Source: Streptomyces sporangiiformans (GTDB taxonomy: Bacteria; Actinomycetota; Actinomycetes; Streptomycetales; Streptomycetaceae). From it: a DNA stretch of 36,593 nucleotides. The position numbers and the translations under genes were made by a program. Under the pieces are notes generated by a model. The model was given only the letters and a program-made list of their open reading frames with translations, searched no databases and was not told the origin of the DNA. Location of the stretch: NCBI RefSeq assembly GCF_005768555.2, contig NZ_VCHX02000124.1, forward strand, positions 1 to 36,593, in the 5' to 3' direction. This document shows, piece by piece, positions 15,544-23,022 of this stretch (position 1 is the first letter of the stretch; every line of letters starts with the position of its first letter).

Positions 15544-16986
15544 GTGGCCACCTGTCCCCCGTACCCGACGTATCCGCCGCCTCCCGGTACCCCCGCCGGC
15601 GGCCCACGGAGGCATGCGCACTGGTGGCAGCGCAGGTGGGTGCGCTACGGCGCGCTGAGCACCCTGCTCGCCCTCTCCGGCCTCGTCATCCTGGCCATGG
15701 TCCGCGAACAGACCGGCACGGAGGGCTTCTTGGTGGGCCTGGGCCTGGCCGTGCTGCCCGTCCCGCTGCTCATAGCCGCCTTCCGCTGGCTGGACCGGGT
15801 CGAGCCCGGGCCCTGGCGGAACCTGACGTTCGCCTTCGCCTGGGGCGCCTGCGCGGCGGCGCTGATAGCGATCGTCGCCAACAGCTTCGCGACCCAATGG
15901 ATAGCGACGGCCACCGCGGACCCGTCGAGCGCCGACACGCTCGGCGCGACGGTCATAGCGCCGATCGTCGAGGAGTCGGCGAAGGCGGCGGCGGTGTTAT
16001 TGGTCTTCCTGTTCCGTAGACGGGACTTCACCGGGATCGTCGACGGCGTGGTCATAGCCGGAGTCACCGCGACCGGCTTCGCGTTCACCGAGAACATCCT
16101 CTACCTCGGCACCGCCTTCGGCACCGACCAGCTCAACGGCCACGGCGGCCTCGCCTCCGTCACCGCCGCCACCTTCTTCGTGCGCGTGATCATGTCGCCC
16201 TTCGCGCACCCCCTGTTCACCGTGCTCACCGGCATCGGCTTCGGCGTCGCCGCGCTGTCGGCGGACCGCCACCAGGTGCGACGCGTGCTGCTCCCGCTCC
16301 TCGGCCTGCTGCTCGCCATGGGCATGCACGCCGTGTGGAACGGATCGTCGACGTTCGGCGAATACGGCTTCTTCGCGGTGTACGCGGCGTTCATGGTGCC
16401 CGCGTTCGGGCTGCTCACCTGGCTGGTCATCTGGACCCGCCAGCGCGAACTCGGCACGGTGCGCACCGAACTCCCCGCGTACGCGATGGCGGGCTGGCTC
16501 ACCGTGCCCGAGCCGTTCGCGCTCGGTTCCATGCGCGCGCGGCGCATGGCGCGGGAGTACGCCGCCCACCACGGCGGGCGCACGGCGGGGCGGGCCGTCG
16601 CGGAGTACGAGGCGTACGCGACGTCTCTCGCGTTCCTCCGCCACCGGGGGCGACGCGGCCGCGCGAGCGCCGACTTCGTCGTACGCGAACGGGAACTGCT
16701 GTGGGAGCTGTGGGCCCGGCGCGACGTCGCCCGGCCCGCACTGGCGTACGCGGCCAGGGCGGCGGCTCCGGCTCCTGTTCCGGTTTCCGTACCTGCTCCG
16801 GTCCCGCCACTGTGGCCCGGTCCTGGTCCTGGTCCTGGTTCGGGTCCGGGTTCGGGTCCAGGTCCGTGGTCGGGTGCCGGGCCGGGCTACGGGTACCCGC
16901 AGGGGCAGCCGGCGCCCCATACGGCGTACGGGTATCCGTACGGGCAGTCGGCGCCCTATCCGGCGTACAACCCCTATCGCACGTGA
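15544..16986 (+). CDS. PrsW-family intramembrane metalloprotease
   Basis: This 480-residue membrane protein has a Pro/Tyr-rich cytoplasmic start (1-22) and about eight membrane helices in 33-300. PrsW family motifs are present in order: EESAK (about 141-145), FTENILYL (about 180), AHPLFTVLTG (about 220) and MHAVWNG (about 262). The Glu and His residues are the proposed metal ligands. B. subtilis PrsW cleaves the anti-sigma factor RsiW; here the substrate is unknown. Residues about 300-420 are charged and soluble. The last 60 are low-complexity Pro/Gly then Tyr-rich (GYGYPQGQ). GTG 15544 has TAGGGT (15531-15536) 7 bases upstream and no ribosome site, so the transcript may be leaderless. It ends 7 bp from a convergent gene. 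Confidence 0.85.
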   Translation: MATCPPYPTYPPPPGTPAGGPRRHAHWWQRRWVRYGALSTLLALSGLVILAMVREQTGTEGFLVGLGLAVLPVPLLIAAFRWLDRVEPGPWRNLTFAFAWGACAAALIAIVANSFATQWIATATADPSSADTLGATVIAPIVEESAKAAAVLLVFLFRRRDFTGIVDGVVIAGVTATGFAFTENILYLGTAFGTDQLNGHGGLASVTAATFFVRVIMSPFAHPLFTVLTGIGFGVAALSADRHQVRRVLLPLLGLLLAMGMHAVWNGSSTFGEYGFFAVYAAFMVPAFGLLTWLVIWTRQRELGTVRTELPAYAMAGWLTVPEPFALGSMRARRMAREYAAHHGGRTAGRAVAEYEAYATSLAFLRHRGRRGRASADFVVRERELLWELWARRDVARPALAYAARAAAPAPVPVSVPAPVPPLWPGPGPGPGSGPGSGPGPWSGAGPGYGYPQGQPAPHTAYGYPYGQSAPYPAYNPYRT

Positions 16987-16993
16987 AACGCGA

Positions 16994-17944
16994 TCAGGCC
17001 GAAGCCCGCGTCAGCCGCGCCAGTTCCTCGTCCGTCAGCTCCAGGTCCGCCACCCTCAGCAGCGCCGGAAGCTGCTCCACCGTCCGGGCCGAGGCGATCG
17101 GTGCCGCGACGGTCGGGCGGGAGGCGAGCCAGGCCAGCGCCACCGTGGCGACCTCCGCGCCCCGTGCCCGCGCGACCTCGTCCAGCGCGGCCAGCACACG
17201 AGGCCCCCGCTCCGACTCCAGATGCGCGCCGGCCGCCCCGGCCCGCGCGCTGTCGACCTCGACGCCCGGCCGGTACTTGCCGGTGAGGAAGCCGGAAGCG
17301 AGGGCCCAGTACGGCACGGCGGCCAGCCCGCTGCGGGACGCCACGTCCTGGAGCGGGCCCTCGTAGGTGTCACGGGAGACGAGGTTGTAGTGGGGCTGCA
17401 GCGCGACGTACCGCGCGAGGCCCTCGCGGTCGGAGAAGTCGAGGGACTCCTGGAGCCGCTCTGCGGAGATGTTGGACGCGGCGATCGCGCGCACCTTGCC
17501 GGACCGCACCAGTTCGTCCAGCGCCGTGATGATCTCCTCGACCGGCACCGACGGGTCGTCGCGGTGCGTGTAGTAGAGGTCGATGTGGTCGGTCCTCAGC
17601 CGCCGCAGCGAAGCCTCGGCCGCGGCCTTGATGTTGGCCGCTGACAGCCCTGGGTACTGGGGATGGGAGCCGACCTTGGTCGCGACGACGATGTCGGCAC
17701 GGTTGCCGCGCGCGGCCAGCCAGTCGCCGATGACCGTCTCCGACTCACCGCCCTCGTTGCCCGGAGCCCATGACGAGTAAGTGTCGGCCGTGTCCACGAA
17801 GTTGCCGCCCGCGGCGGCGTACGCGTCGAGTACGGCGAAGGACTGTGCGCGGTCCGCGGTCCAGCCGAAGACGTTGCCACCGAGAGCGAGCGGAAAGACC
17901 TCGAAGTCGGATGAGCCCAGCGTGCGAAGAGTGAGAGAAGGCAT
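16994..17944 (-). CDS. Aldo/keto reductase
   Basis: This 316-residue NADPH-dependent oxidoreductase is a single TIM barrel. The AKR catalytic tetrad is visible: Asp51 (NFVDTADTY), Tyr56, Lys90 (VVATKVG) and His127 (YYTHRDD). The C-terminal cofactor segment (APIASARTVEQLPALL) is present. It resembles the YajO/YhdN-type open-chain carbonyl reductases of AKR families 11-13. The natural substrate cannot be told from sequence. ATG 17944 gives the usual length. The gene is convergent with the protease gene and lies downstream of nothing in an obvious operon. Confidence 0.88.
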   Translation of the reverse strand: MPSLTLRTLGSSDFEVFPLALGGNVFGWTADRAQSFAVLDAYAAAGGNFVDTADTYSSWAPGNEGGESETVIGDWLAARGNRADIVVATKVGSHPQYPGLSAANIKAAAEASLRRLRTDHIDLYYTHRDDPSVPVEEIITALDELVRSGKVRAIAASNISAERLQESLDFSDREGLARYVALQPHYNLVSRDTYEGPLQDVASRSGLAAVPYWALASGFLTGKYRPGVEVDSARAGAAGAHLESERGPRVLAALDEVARARGAEVATVALAWLASRPTVAAPIASARTVEQLPALLRVADLELTDEELARLTRASA

Positions 17945-18002
17945 GAGTACGTCAACGGCCGTACCGGACGACCGTATTCCATGTACGCAGCACCTACACG
18001 CC

Positions 18003-18034
18003 GCACGTACGCCCGCCCTTTCAGGCGTACGTGC
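18003..18034 (-). terminator. Hairpin downstream of M23 peptidase gene
   Basis: A perfect 11-bp stem, GCACGTACGCC (18003-18013) with GGCGTACGTGC (18024-18034), has a 10-nt loop and lies 44 bp past the M23 stop codon. It is also just upstream of the aldo/keto reductase start (17944), so it could act as a terminator or, less likely, as an operator for that gene. Confidence 0.5.
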
Positions 18035-18078
18035 TCAAAGCCCCCTGACCGCTCGCGGGTTGCCGCTTACGGGTCCGC

Positions 18079-19104
18079 TTACGGGTTGAGGCCCTTGCTC
18101 CGCAGCCACGCCATCGGGTCGATCCCTTCCCCGCCGGCCGTGTGGACCTCCAGGTGGAGGTGCGCCCCGGTGACGTTGCCGGTCGCGCCCACGCGGCCGA
18201 TGACGTCGCCCGTGTTGACCTTCTGCCCGACGCTGACACTGATGGACGACTGGTGGGCGTACCAGAGCTCCGTGCCGTCGTCGAGGGTGATCACCGTGCG
18301 GTAGCCGTACGAACCGTTCCACCCGGCCTCGGTGACGGTGCCGGTGTGGATCGCCTTGAGCGGCGTACCCGTGGGAGCGGCGAAGTCCAGACCGGTGTGG
18401 TACCCGGAGGACCACAGCGAGCCGGCCTGCCCGAAGGTCGAGGAGACGGTGTACGAGGAGGTGGGCAGCGCGTAGCTCTTCGCGAGCTCCGCCAGGCGCT
18501 CCGCCTCGGCCTTGCGCTCGGCCTCCTCCTCCGCCTTCTTCTTGGCGGCGGCGGCCTTGGCCTCGGCCTCTTCCCTCTCCTTGGCGGCCGCCTCGGCGGC
18601 CTTCTTCGCGGCGGCCGCCTCGGCGGCCTCCTGGGCCTCGCGGTCCACCTGGTCCTGCTGCCGCTCGGCCTGCAGCATGATGCGGGCGCGCAGGGCCTCG
18701 CCCGCGTCCGAGTTGCCCTGTTCCGCGTCGGCGGTGGTCAGACCCACGCTGCTGAGCGACGTCGTGTCCTCGGCTTCCGCGGAGTCGTCCGCGAACATCG
18801 AGCCCACGGACGGCAGATCGGGCATCGAGATGGAGACGGGCGGCTTGCCGGTCTGCGCGCTGGCCATGCCGCCCGCGCTGACGGCCGCGATGACGCCGAC
18901 GCCCAGAACCGTGGAGCTGCGGGCGAGACCTCCGCCGCGCTGCTTGCTGACGCGGTGCCGGCCCCGAACGGGTCGGAGGGAATCCTCGGTGGGGTTCCAC
19001 TCCTCCCAGGTCTCCTCGTCCTTATTGATGCCGTAGCCGAAGGTGTCGGGCTTGAACTCGCTCGGCGCGGACGAGGTTTGCGGGGCAGGCCGGTTGGACG
19101 CCAC
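18079..19104 (-). CDS. M23-family peptidoglycan endopeptidase with coiled coil
   Basis: This 341-residue cell-wall hydrolase has a cytoplasmic tail of about 58 residues and then a hydrophobic segment at about 61-83, likely a signal anchor or late signal peptide (cleavage near ASAQ). A highly charged Ala/Glu/Lys coiled coil spans about 138-208. The C-terminal LytM domain has zinc ligands His236 and Asp240 (YHTGLDF) and His317 (AHLHLEV, with catalytic His315), plus the YAH motif (His284). All catalytic residues are intact. It should cut peptide cross-links outside the membrane during growth or sporulation. GTG 19104 has GGAG about 10 bp upstream. A c-di-AMP-type riboswitch precedes it. Confidence 0.88.
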   Translation of the reverse strand: MASNRPAPQTSSAPSEFKPDTFGYGINKDEETWEEWNPTEDSLRPVRGRHRVSKQRGGGLARSSTVLGVGVIAAVSAGGMASAQTGKPPVSISMPDLPSVGSMFADDSAEAEDTTSLSSVGLTTADAEQGNSDAGEALRARIMLQAERQQDQVDREAQEAAEAAAAKKAAEAAAKEREEAEAKAAAAKKKAEEEAERKAEAERLAELAKSYALPTSSYTVSSTFGQAGSLWSSGYHTGLDFAAPTGTPLKAIHTGTVTEAGWNGSYGYRTVITLDDGTELWYAHQSSISVSVGQKVNTGDVIGRVGATGNVTGAHLHLEVHTAGGEGIDPMAWLRSKGLNP

Positions 19105-19130
19105 GTGGGCGCACTCCTTTCCTTCCTTCT

Positions 19131-19265
19131 CGCCTACCGGGTTAGCTGACGGGTTCGGAGCAGGAAGGTCTCCTACGCGCGTCAATCATGGTGTCGCACA
19201 CCATGAACAACGCCCGATTCACCCCAAGTTGGTGGTTCCCCGGTTCCCTTTCGAGATTCGGCGCG
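19131..19265 (-). ncRNA. ydaO-yuaA (c-di-AMP) riboswitch
   Basis: On the minus strand the leader of the M23 gene contains, in order, GGGGAACC, CTTGGGGTGAATCGGG, a variable hairpin (CATGGTGT-CGC-ACACCATG, 19187-19205) and the highly conserved 3' block CCGAACCCGTCAGCTAACC...GTAGGCG ending at 19131. The closing stem CGCC (about 19263-19260) pairs with GGCG (19134-19131). These are the hallmark elements of the ydaO class, which senses cyclic di-AMP and often controls actinobacterial cell-wall hydrolases. High c-di-AMP usually turns expression off. Boundaries are approximate. Confidence 0.9.
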
Positions 19266-19686
19266 TGCGCACGGAGCCGCCTCTTGTGACGGCTGGGACG
19301 ACCGCGCTGCGTTATCGAACGTTAATAGAGGCAGGCACTGGATTCCAAGCTGTTCTGGATGATCGTTAACGTTTTCGGCCTGGACTTACGGGTCAAGAGG
19401 GGAGTAAATCGGGCGAGTTGATTGACGCCCGACCGCGTGATCGTTGGTGACGAAGTGTCAGATGTTACGCGGAATGGGGTCGTTCGACTACCGAGGGTCA
19501 CATGAGGGGCCGGGCTTCACCGATGCCACATGGGAGACGACGAAGAACTCCGCGAGGGTTTGGAGAACTCCACCAGGCACCCAAGAACTCCAAGAACGCA
19601 CCGAAGAAGTCCAAAAAGCGCTGAAGGCGCCCAAAAAGCACCGGACAAGACCGAAGACGCCCGGAATCACTCAGGGCCGGAAAACA
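19266..19686. other. Gap with promoter region and 20-bp-phased motif array
   Basis: This 421-bp stretch has no supported gene. The part near 19266-19440 should hold the promoter of the M23 transcript. The stretch 19543-19611 contains AAGAACTC-type motifs at 19543, 19563, 19583 and 19604, spaced 20, 20 and 21 bp. A 17-bp tandem duplication (CACTCAGGGCCGGAAAA-like) starts at 19668. The sequence is unusually A-rich for this genome. Confidence 0.45.
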
Positions 19687-19721
19687 CTCAGGGCCGGAAT
19701 CCAATGGATTCCGGCCCTGAG
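19687..19721 (-). terminator. Terminator of initiator tRNA gene
   Basis: A perfect 16-bp stem (19687-19702 with 19706-19721) has a 3-nt loop and lies 7 bp past the 3' end of the tRNA gene on the minus strand. No U-run follows. The stem is strong enough to stop transcription or define a processing site. Confidence 0.7.
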
Positions 19722-19728
19722 TCTTCAG

Positions 19729-19802
19729 TAGCGGGGACAGGATTTGAACCTGCGACCTCTGGGTTATGAGCCCAGCGAGCTACCGAGCTGCTCCACCCCG
19801 CG
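19729..19802 (-). tRNA. tRNA-fMet (initiator, anticodon CAT)
   Basis: A 74-nt cloverleaf with anticodon loop CTCATAA. Initiator marks are present: C1 opposite U72, so the first acceptor pair is broken, and three consecutive G:C pairs at the base of the anticodon stem (CTGGG/CCCAG). The T-loop reads TTCAAAT. The 3' CCA is not encoded. A long terminator hairpin follows. Confidence 0.96.
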
Positions 19803-19849
19803 TCGTTAAGATCAGTGTACGCCATCGGCGGGGCCCTCAGCACACGGCT

Positions 19850-21031
19850 TTACTCCCCCTGCTCTCCCGGCCCTCCCTGCTCGCCGGCCGCCCGGAGCAG
19901 GTGGCGGTTGGGCCCGGCGGCCCGCTCCTCGTATTCCGGGAGCACGACGACGTCGGCGCCCTCCGCGGCCAGCAGCCCGCTCCCGTCCGCGGACGCCACG
20001 AACGTGTCGGGCTCGCGCCAGGCGGTGACCACGCGGCGCACTCCCGCGTCGAGGATCAGCCGGGCACAGGGGGCGGGCCGGGAGGCGCGGCGGGCGCAGG
20101 GTTCCAGGCTGCTGTAGACGGTGGCGGTGGCGAGGCGCGGGTCGGCCGGGTCGAGTTTGGCGAGCGCGGCCTCCTCGGCGTGCGACACCGCGTCGGACTC
20201 GCGGGAGTACCCGCGGGCCAGCTCCGTGCCGTCGGCCGCGACGACGACCGCGCCGACGCTGAAGGCGGTCCGTGAGGGCGGGCACTGGGCGGCGAGGTCA
20301 CACGCGGTCTCCAGCCAGTGCCGGTCGGCGGCGGAGGCGAGCTCTCCGGCGCCGGGCGCCGTGGGCACGTACCGCATGAGCACCACATCGCCCACCGGCC
20401 GCGTCTCCACCAGGCGCATCCGGTTGCGCACCCCGCCCGGGTAGCCGCCCGGCCCGAACAGCCTGGGCGCGTCCGGCTCCCCGACGACGAGCGGCGCGAG
20501 GGCGAGCTGCAACTCGTCCGCGAGCCCCTGCTGGAGCAACTGGGTGTGCACCAGCCCGCCCCCTTCGACCATGAGCTGCCGCACGCCCCGTACGTCATGA
20601 AGGTCCTCGAGTACGGCCTGCCAGTCGAGCGCCGGCCCGACGGGAACGACGTCGACGCCCAGCCCGCGCAGGGCCGCTGTGGCCTTCGCCACACCCAGGT
20701 CCGTCGTGTAGACGACCTTCTCCCCGCCCGTGGACCAGAAGTTCAGAGCCGGGTCGAGGTCCCCGCTGCCGCTGACGGTGACCTTCAGCGGATACTCCGG
20801 GCGGCCCGTGGCGGCTCTGGCCGCCCGGCGCTCGGCGGAGTTGACCAGGAGCCGGGGGTTGTCCGCGCGCAGCGTTCCCGCGCCGACCAGGATCGCGTCG
20901 GACGCCGCCCGCACCTCGTCGACCCGGTCGAAGTCGGCCGGCCCGGAGAGGACCAGCCGTTCGGGGCCGGTGTCGTCCAGGCAGCCGTCGAGGGAGACGG
21001 CGGCGGACAGCAGGACGTAGGGGCGGGGCAT
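19850..21031 (-). CDS. RibD-like reductase-deaminase with reversed domain order
   Basis: This 393-residue fusion has a RibD C-type (DHFR-like) reductase at residues 1-230 (LLSAAVSLDGCLDD, VGAGTLRADNPRLLV, VEGGGLVHTQLL). A zinc-dependent pyrimidine deaminase follows at about 235-375 (His284/Glu286 in HAEEAAL; Cys312 and Cys322 in EPCARRASRPAPC). Ordinary RibD has deaminase first and reductase second. Together the two activities convert the GTP cyclohydrolase II product to 5-amino-6-ribitylamino-uracil phosphate. ATG 21031 has GAGGGAG upstream. It diverges from a MarR gene across 99 bp, and ribA lies just beyond, but no ribB, ribH or ribE is present. The locus may be a dedicated precursor supply. 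The tail after 375 is Gly-rich. Confidence 0.85.
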   Translation of the reverse strand: MPRPYVLLSAAVSLDGCLDDTGPERLVLSGPADFDRVDEVRAASDAILVGAGTLRADNPRLLVNSAERRAARAATGRPEYPLKVTVSGSGDLDPALNFWSTGGEKVVYTTDLGVAKATAALRGLGVDVVPVGPALDWQAVLEDLHDVRGVRQLMVEGGGLVHTQLLQQGLADELQLALAPLVVGEPDAPRLFGPGGYPGGVRNRMRLVETRPVGDVVLMRYVPTAPGAGELASAADRHWLETACDLAAQCPPSRTAFSVGAVVVAADGTELARGYSRESDAVSHAEEAALAKLDPADPRLATATVYSSLEPCARRASRPAPCARLILDAGVRRVVTAWREPDTFVASADGSGLLAAEGADVVVLPEYEERAAGPNRHLLRAAGEQGGPGEQGE

Positions 21032-21094
21032 CGGCGCACTCCCTCTCGGAGACCTGGCACTCGTCAGGGCATCGGGGCATCAGGTTCTCGCGGG

Positions 21095-21124
21095 TTGATT
21101 CAACTTTTAAACAGTACCTACACT
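21095..21124 (+). promoter_or_regulatory. Promoter of marR (leaderless) with candidate operator
   Basis: TTGATT (21095-21100), an 18-bp spacer and TACACT (21119-21124) predict a start at about 21131, exactly the A of the marR ATG. The spacer contains TTCAACTTTTAAACAG, an AT-rich element resembling the palindrome upstream of ribA. This suggests autoregulation. It is a visual prediction only. Confidence 0.5.
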
Positions 21125-21130
21125 GGCGGC

Positions 21131-21646
21131 ATGACGACCCGCTGGCTCACCCCCGAGGAGCAGCGCGCCTGGCGCGCGTACATCGCGGCCTCCCAGCTTC
21201 TGGAGGACGCGATCGACCGGCAGCTCCAGCAGGAGGCCGGCATGCCACACCTCTACTACTCCATCCTGGCCACCCTTTCCGAGGCGCCCCACCACTGTCT
21301 GCGCATGACCGACCTCGCCGAGAGGCTGAAGATCACCCGCAGCCGGCTGACCTACGCCGTGACGCGCCTGGAGAAGGACGGCACGGTACGCCGCGAAGGA
21401 TGCCGCATGGACAAGCGGGGCAGCCTCGCGATCCTGACCGACGAGGGGACGGCCCTCCTGGAACGTACGGCGCCCGGCCATGTAGAGACGGTCCGCGCCT
21501 CCCTCTTCGAGCACCTCACCGAGCAGCAGGTGGGGCAGCTGGAGGAGATCTGCACGGAGGTCGCGCGGGCGCTCCAGGGAGACGGGGAGCAGTCGGCGCC
21601 CGACGACCTTCCCTGGCGGCGCCGCTCCTCCACCTCCTGCACGTGA
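21131..21646 (+). CDS. MarR-family regulator of flavin cassette
   Basis: This 171-residue winged-helix regulator contains MTDLAERLKITRSRLTYAV (HTH, about 60-80) and the wing REGCRMDKRGSLAILTDEG (about 88-106). Amphipathic dimer helices lie at both ends (EEQRAWRAYIAASQLLEDAI near the N-terminus). No Shine-Dalgarno precedes ATG 21131, and the predicted promoter puts +1 at the ATG, so translation is probably leaderless. It sits between a divergent RibD-like gene and a downstream ribA, with palindromic sites in both gaps, so it is likely the local repressor. The ligand may be a flavin precursor or an exogenous phenolic; neither is shown. Confidence 0.88.
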   Translation: MTTRWLTPEEQRAWRAYIAASQLLEDAIDRQLQQEAGMPHLYYSILATLSEAPHHCLRMTDLAERLKITRSRLTYAVTRLEKDGTVRREGCRMDKRGSLAILTDEGTALLERTAPGHVETVRASLFEHLTEQQVGQLEEICTEVARALQGDGEQSAPDDLPWRRRSSTSCT

Positions 21647-21674
21647 GCTGAGCCACCACCTTCCTCCGCACCGT

Positions 21675-21737
21675 TGCTTAAACTTTAAAGCATGGGCTAG
21701 GGTCTCGGTCCGAGGAACTGCTTCAAATCTGAAGCAG
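21675..21737. promoter_or_regulatory. Two palindromes upstream of ribA
   Basis: The first is an AT-rich imperfect palindrome with arms TGCTT (21675-21679) and AAGCA (21688-21692) around AAACTTTAA. The second is CTGCTTC (21718-21724) with GAAGCAG (21731-21737), perfect 7-bp arms and a 6-bp centre. Both share the GCTT...AAGC theme and lie between marR and ribA, so they are candidate MarR operators for ribA. Confidence 0.5.
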
Positions 21738-21762
21738 GCCACGATTGGACCGGAGAACCCGC

Positions 21763-22389
21763 ATGCCCGACTTCCCCGCCGCCACCCCGCGCGCACGCGT
21801 CCGGGTACCGCTGCGCTTTGACGACGGCTACAGCGTCGACGCCGAACTGGTCACGTTCCACGGCCTGACCGACGGCCAGGAACACGTGGCGATCGTCCTC
21901 GGCCCCCCTTCCGCGACCCCTCTGGTCCGCCTCCACTCCGAGTGCCTGACGGGCGACGTCTTCGGCTCGGCCCGCTGCGACTGCGGCCCTCAGCTCCGCG
22001 AGGCCGTCGAGCAGATCGCCACGCGGGGCGGCGTACTCCTCTACCTCCGCCAGGAGGGACGGGGCATCGGCCTCTACAACAAGCTCGACGCGTACGCGCT
22101 CCAGGACCAGGGCCTCGACACCTACGCGGCGAACACGGCCCTCGGCCTGCCGGAGGACGCCCGCGACTACACGGCGGCGGCGCAGATGCTGGCGGCGCTC
22201 GGCGTCACGGAACTGGATCTGCTCTCCAACAACCCCGACAAGGCGGAGCAGCTCCGCGCCCTGGACATCGACGTGCAGCGGCGCGTCCCGACGGGCGTCT
22301 TCACGACGGACCACAACGTCCGGTACCTGCGGGCGAAGGTCCTGCAGACCCAGCACACGCTGCCGCTGGCGGAGCTGACGGCGAGCTGA
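21763..22389 (+). CDS. ribA: GTP cyclohydrolase II
   Basis: This 208-residue enzyme opens the GTP ring in the first step of riboflavin synthesis. The zinc ligands are Cys61, Cys72 and Cys74 (HSECLTGDVFGSARCDCG). The catalytic segment is LYLRQEGRGIGLYNKLDAYALQDQG. Tyr111, equivalent to E. coli Tyr105, is retained, so it should make the normal pyrimidine product rather than the formylated one described for some Streptomyces paralogues with Met there. It is a stand-alone protein without RibB, unlike fused RibBA. ATG 21763 has GGAG 8-10 bp upstream. It is likely a second copy beside a housekeeping rib operon elsewhere. Confidence 0.92.
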   Translation: MPDFPAATPRARVRVPLRFDDGYSVDAELVTFHGLTDGQEHVAIVLGPPSATPLVRLHSECLTGDVFGSARCDCGPQLREAVEQIATRGGVLLYLRQEGRGIGLYNKLDAYALQDQGLDTYAANTALGLPEDARDYTAAAQMLAALGVTELDLLSNNPDKAEQLRALDIDVQRRVPTGVFTTDHNVRYLRAKVLQTQHTLPLAELTAS

Positions 22390-22452
22390 CGCCCGGCGCC
22401 TGCCTGTGCCAGTGGCCGAACGGCGGTGGTCCGGTGATCACCGCACGGCGCC

Positions 22453-22830
22453 TCATGCCCGGTCGGCACCGGCCGTGCGTGTCACGGCGAGGGCGGCGCC
22501 AAGAGTGGGGTAGACGGGCACGGCGTGGGCGAGCCGGCTGATCTGCAGGATGCGCAGGACCCGCCCCTCGGGGCAGACGAGGCGCAGCTCGCCCTTCCTC
22601 TCGCGCAGCAGGGTGCGGACGGCCATGAGGGTGCTCAGCCCGTCCACGTCGGTGTAGGACAGCTCGGACAGGTCCACGATCAGGCGCAGCGGGTGCCGGC
22701 CCTCCTTGACCACGGAGGCCACGCTGTCGCGCAGCTCCGGGGCCGTGCCGGTGTCGAGGATCCCCCTGACCTCCATCACGGCCCAGCCGTTCTTCTCCCA
22801 GTGCGACGCCAGGAACAGGGTCATGGCCAT
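22453..22830 (-). CDS. STAS-domain protein (anti-sigma-factor antagonist-like), Asp at phosphosite
   Basis: This 125-residue single STAS domain has the expected strand-helix pattern (AVMEVRGILDTGTAPELRD, then LIVDLSELSYTDVDGL). In SpoIIAA/RsbV the motif is D-S-[ST]-G-L, with the second hydroxyl residue phosphorylated. Here it reads Asp61-Val62-Asp63-Gly64-Leu65, so the phosphosite is replaced by Asp. The protein may be locked in a phosphorylated-like state, or may not be controlled by phosphorylation. ATG 22830 has AGGAGG 6 bp upstream. It diverges from the GrpE-like gene, and no kinase or sigma partner is adjacent. Confidence 0.85.
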   Translation of the reverse strand: MAMTLFLASHWEKNGWAVMEVRGILDTGTAPELRDSVASVVKEGRHPLRLIVDLSELSYTDVDGLSTLMAVRTLLRERKGELRLVCPEGRVLRILQISRLAHAVPVYPTLGAALAVTRTAGADRA

Positions 22831-22942
22831 GGCGGCCTCCTGCGCTTCTGGTTCCTTGATTCGCCTGAGTGCAATGCCCGTCCGGGCTCCGGGGCCCGGA
22901 TTGCCTTCGACTGTTCCTGTACCCCGTTCCGCTCATCTCATC

Positions 22943-22971
22943 TTGACCGGACACCGCTCAAGTCTTATCCA
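22943..22971 (+). promoter_or_regulatory. Candidate promoter of GrpE-like gene
   Basis: TTGACC (22943-22948), a 17-bp spacer and TATCCA (22966-22971) give a plausible vegetative promoter. The predicted 5' untranslated leader is about 45 bases before ATG 23023. No CIRCE (GCACTC-N9-GAGTGC) or HAIR heat-shock element was seen. Confidence 0.4.
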
Positions 22972-23022
22972 GGTGAGTGGGGAGGTTGGACCCACACCCG
23001 CAGCCCGGAGGGTCGGCTGACA

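Noticed and set aside
19444..19731. 95-codon plus-strand frame before the initiator tRNA
   Set aside because: No ribosome site, atypical codons, runs through the tRNA terminator; the 20-bp motif spacing is not in codon phase.
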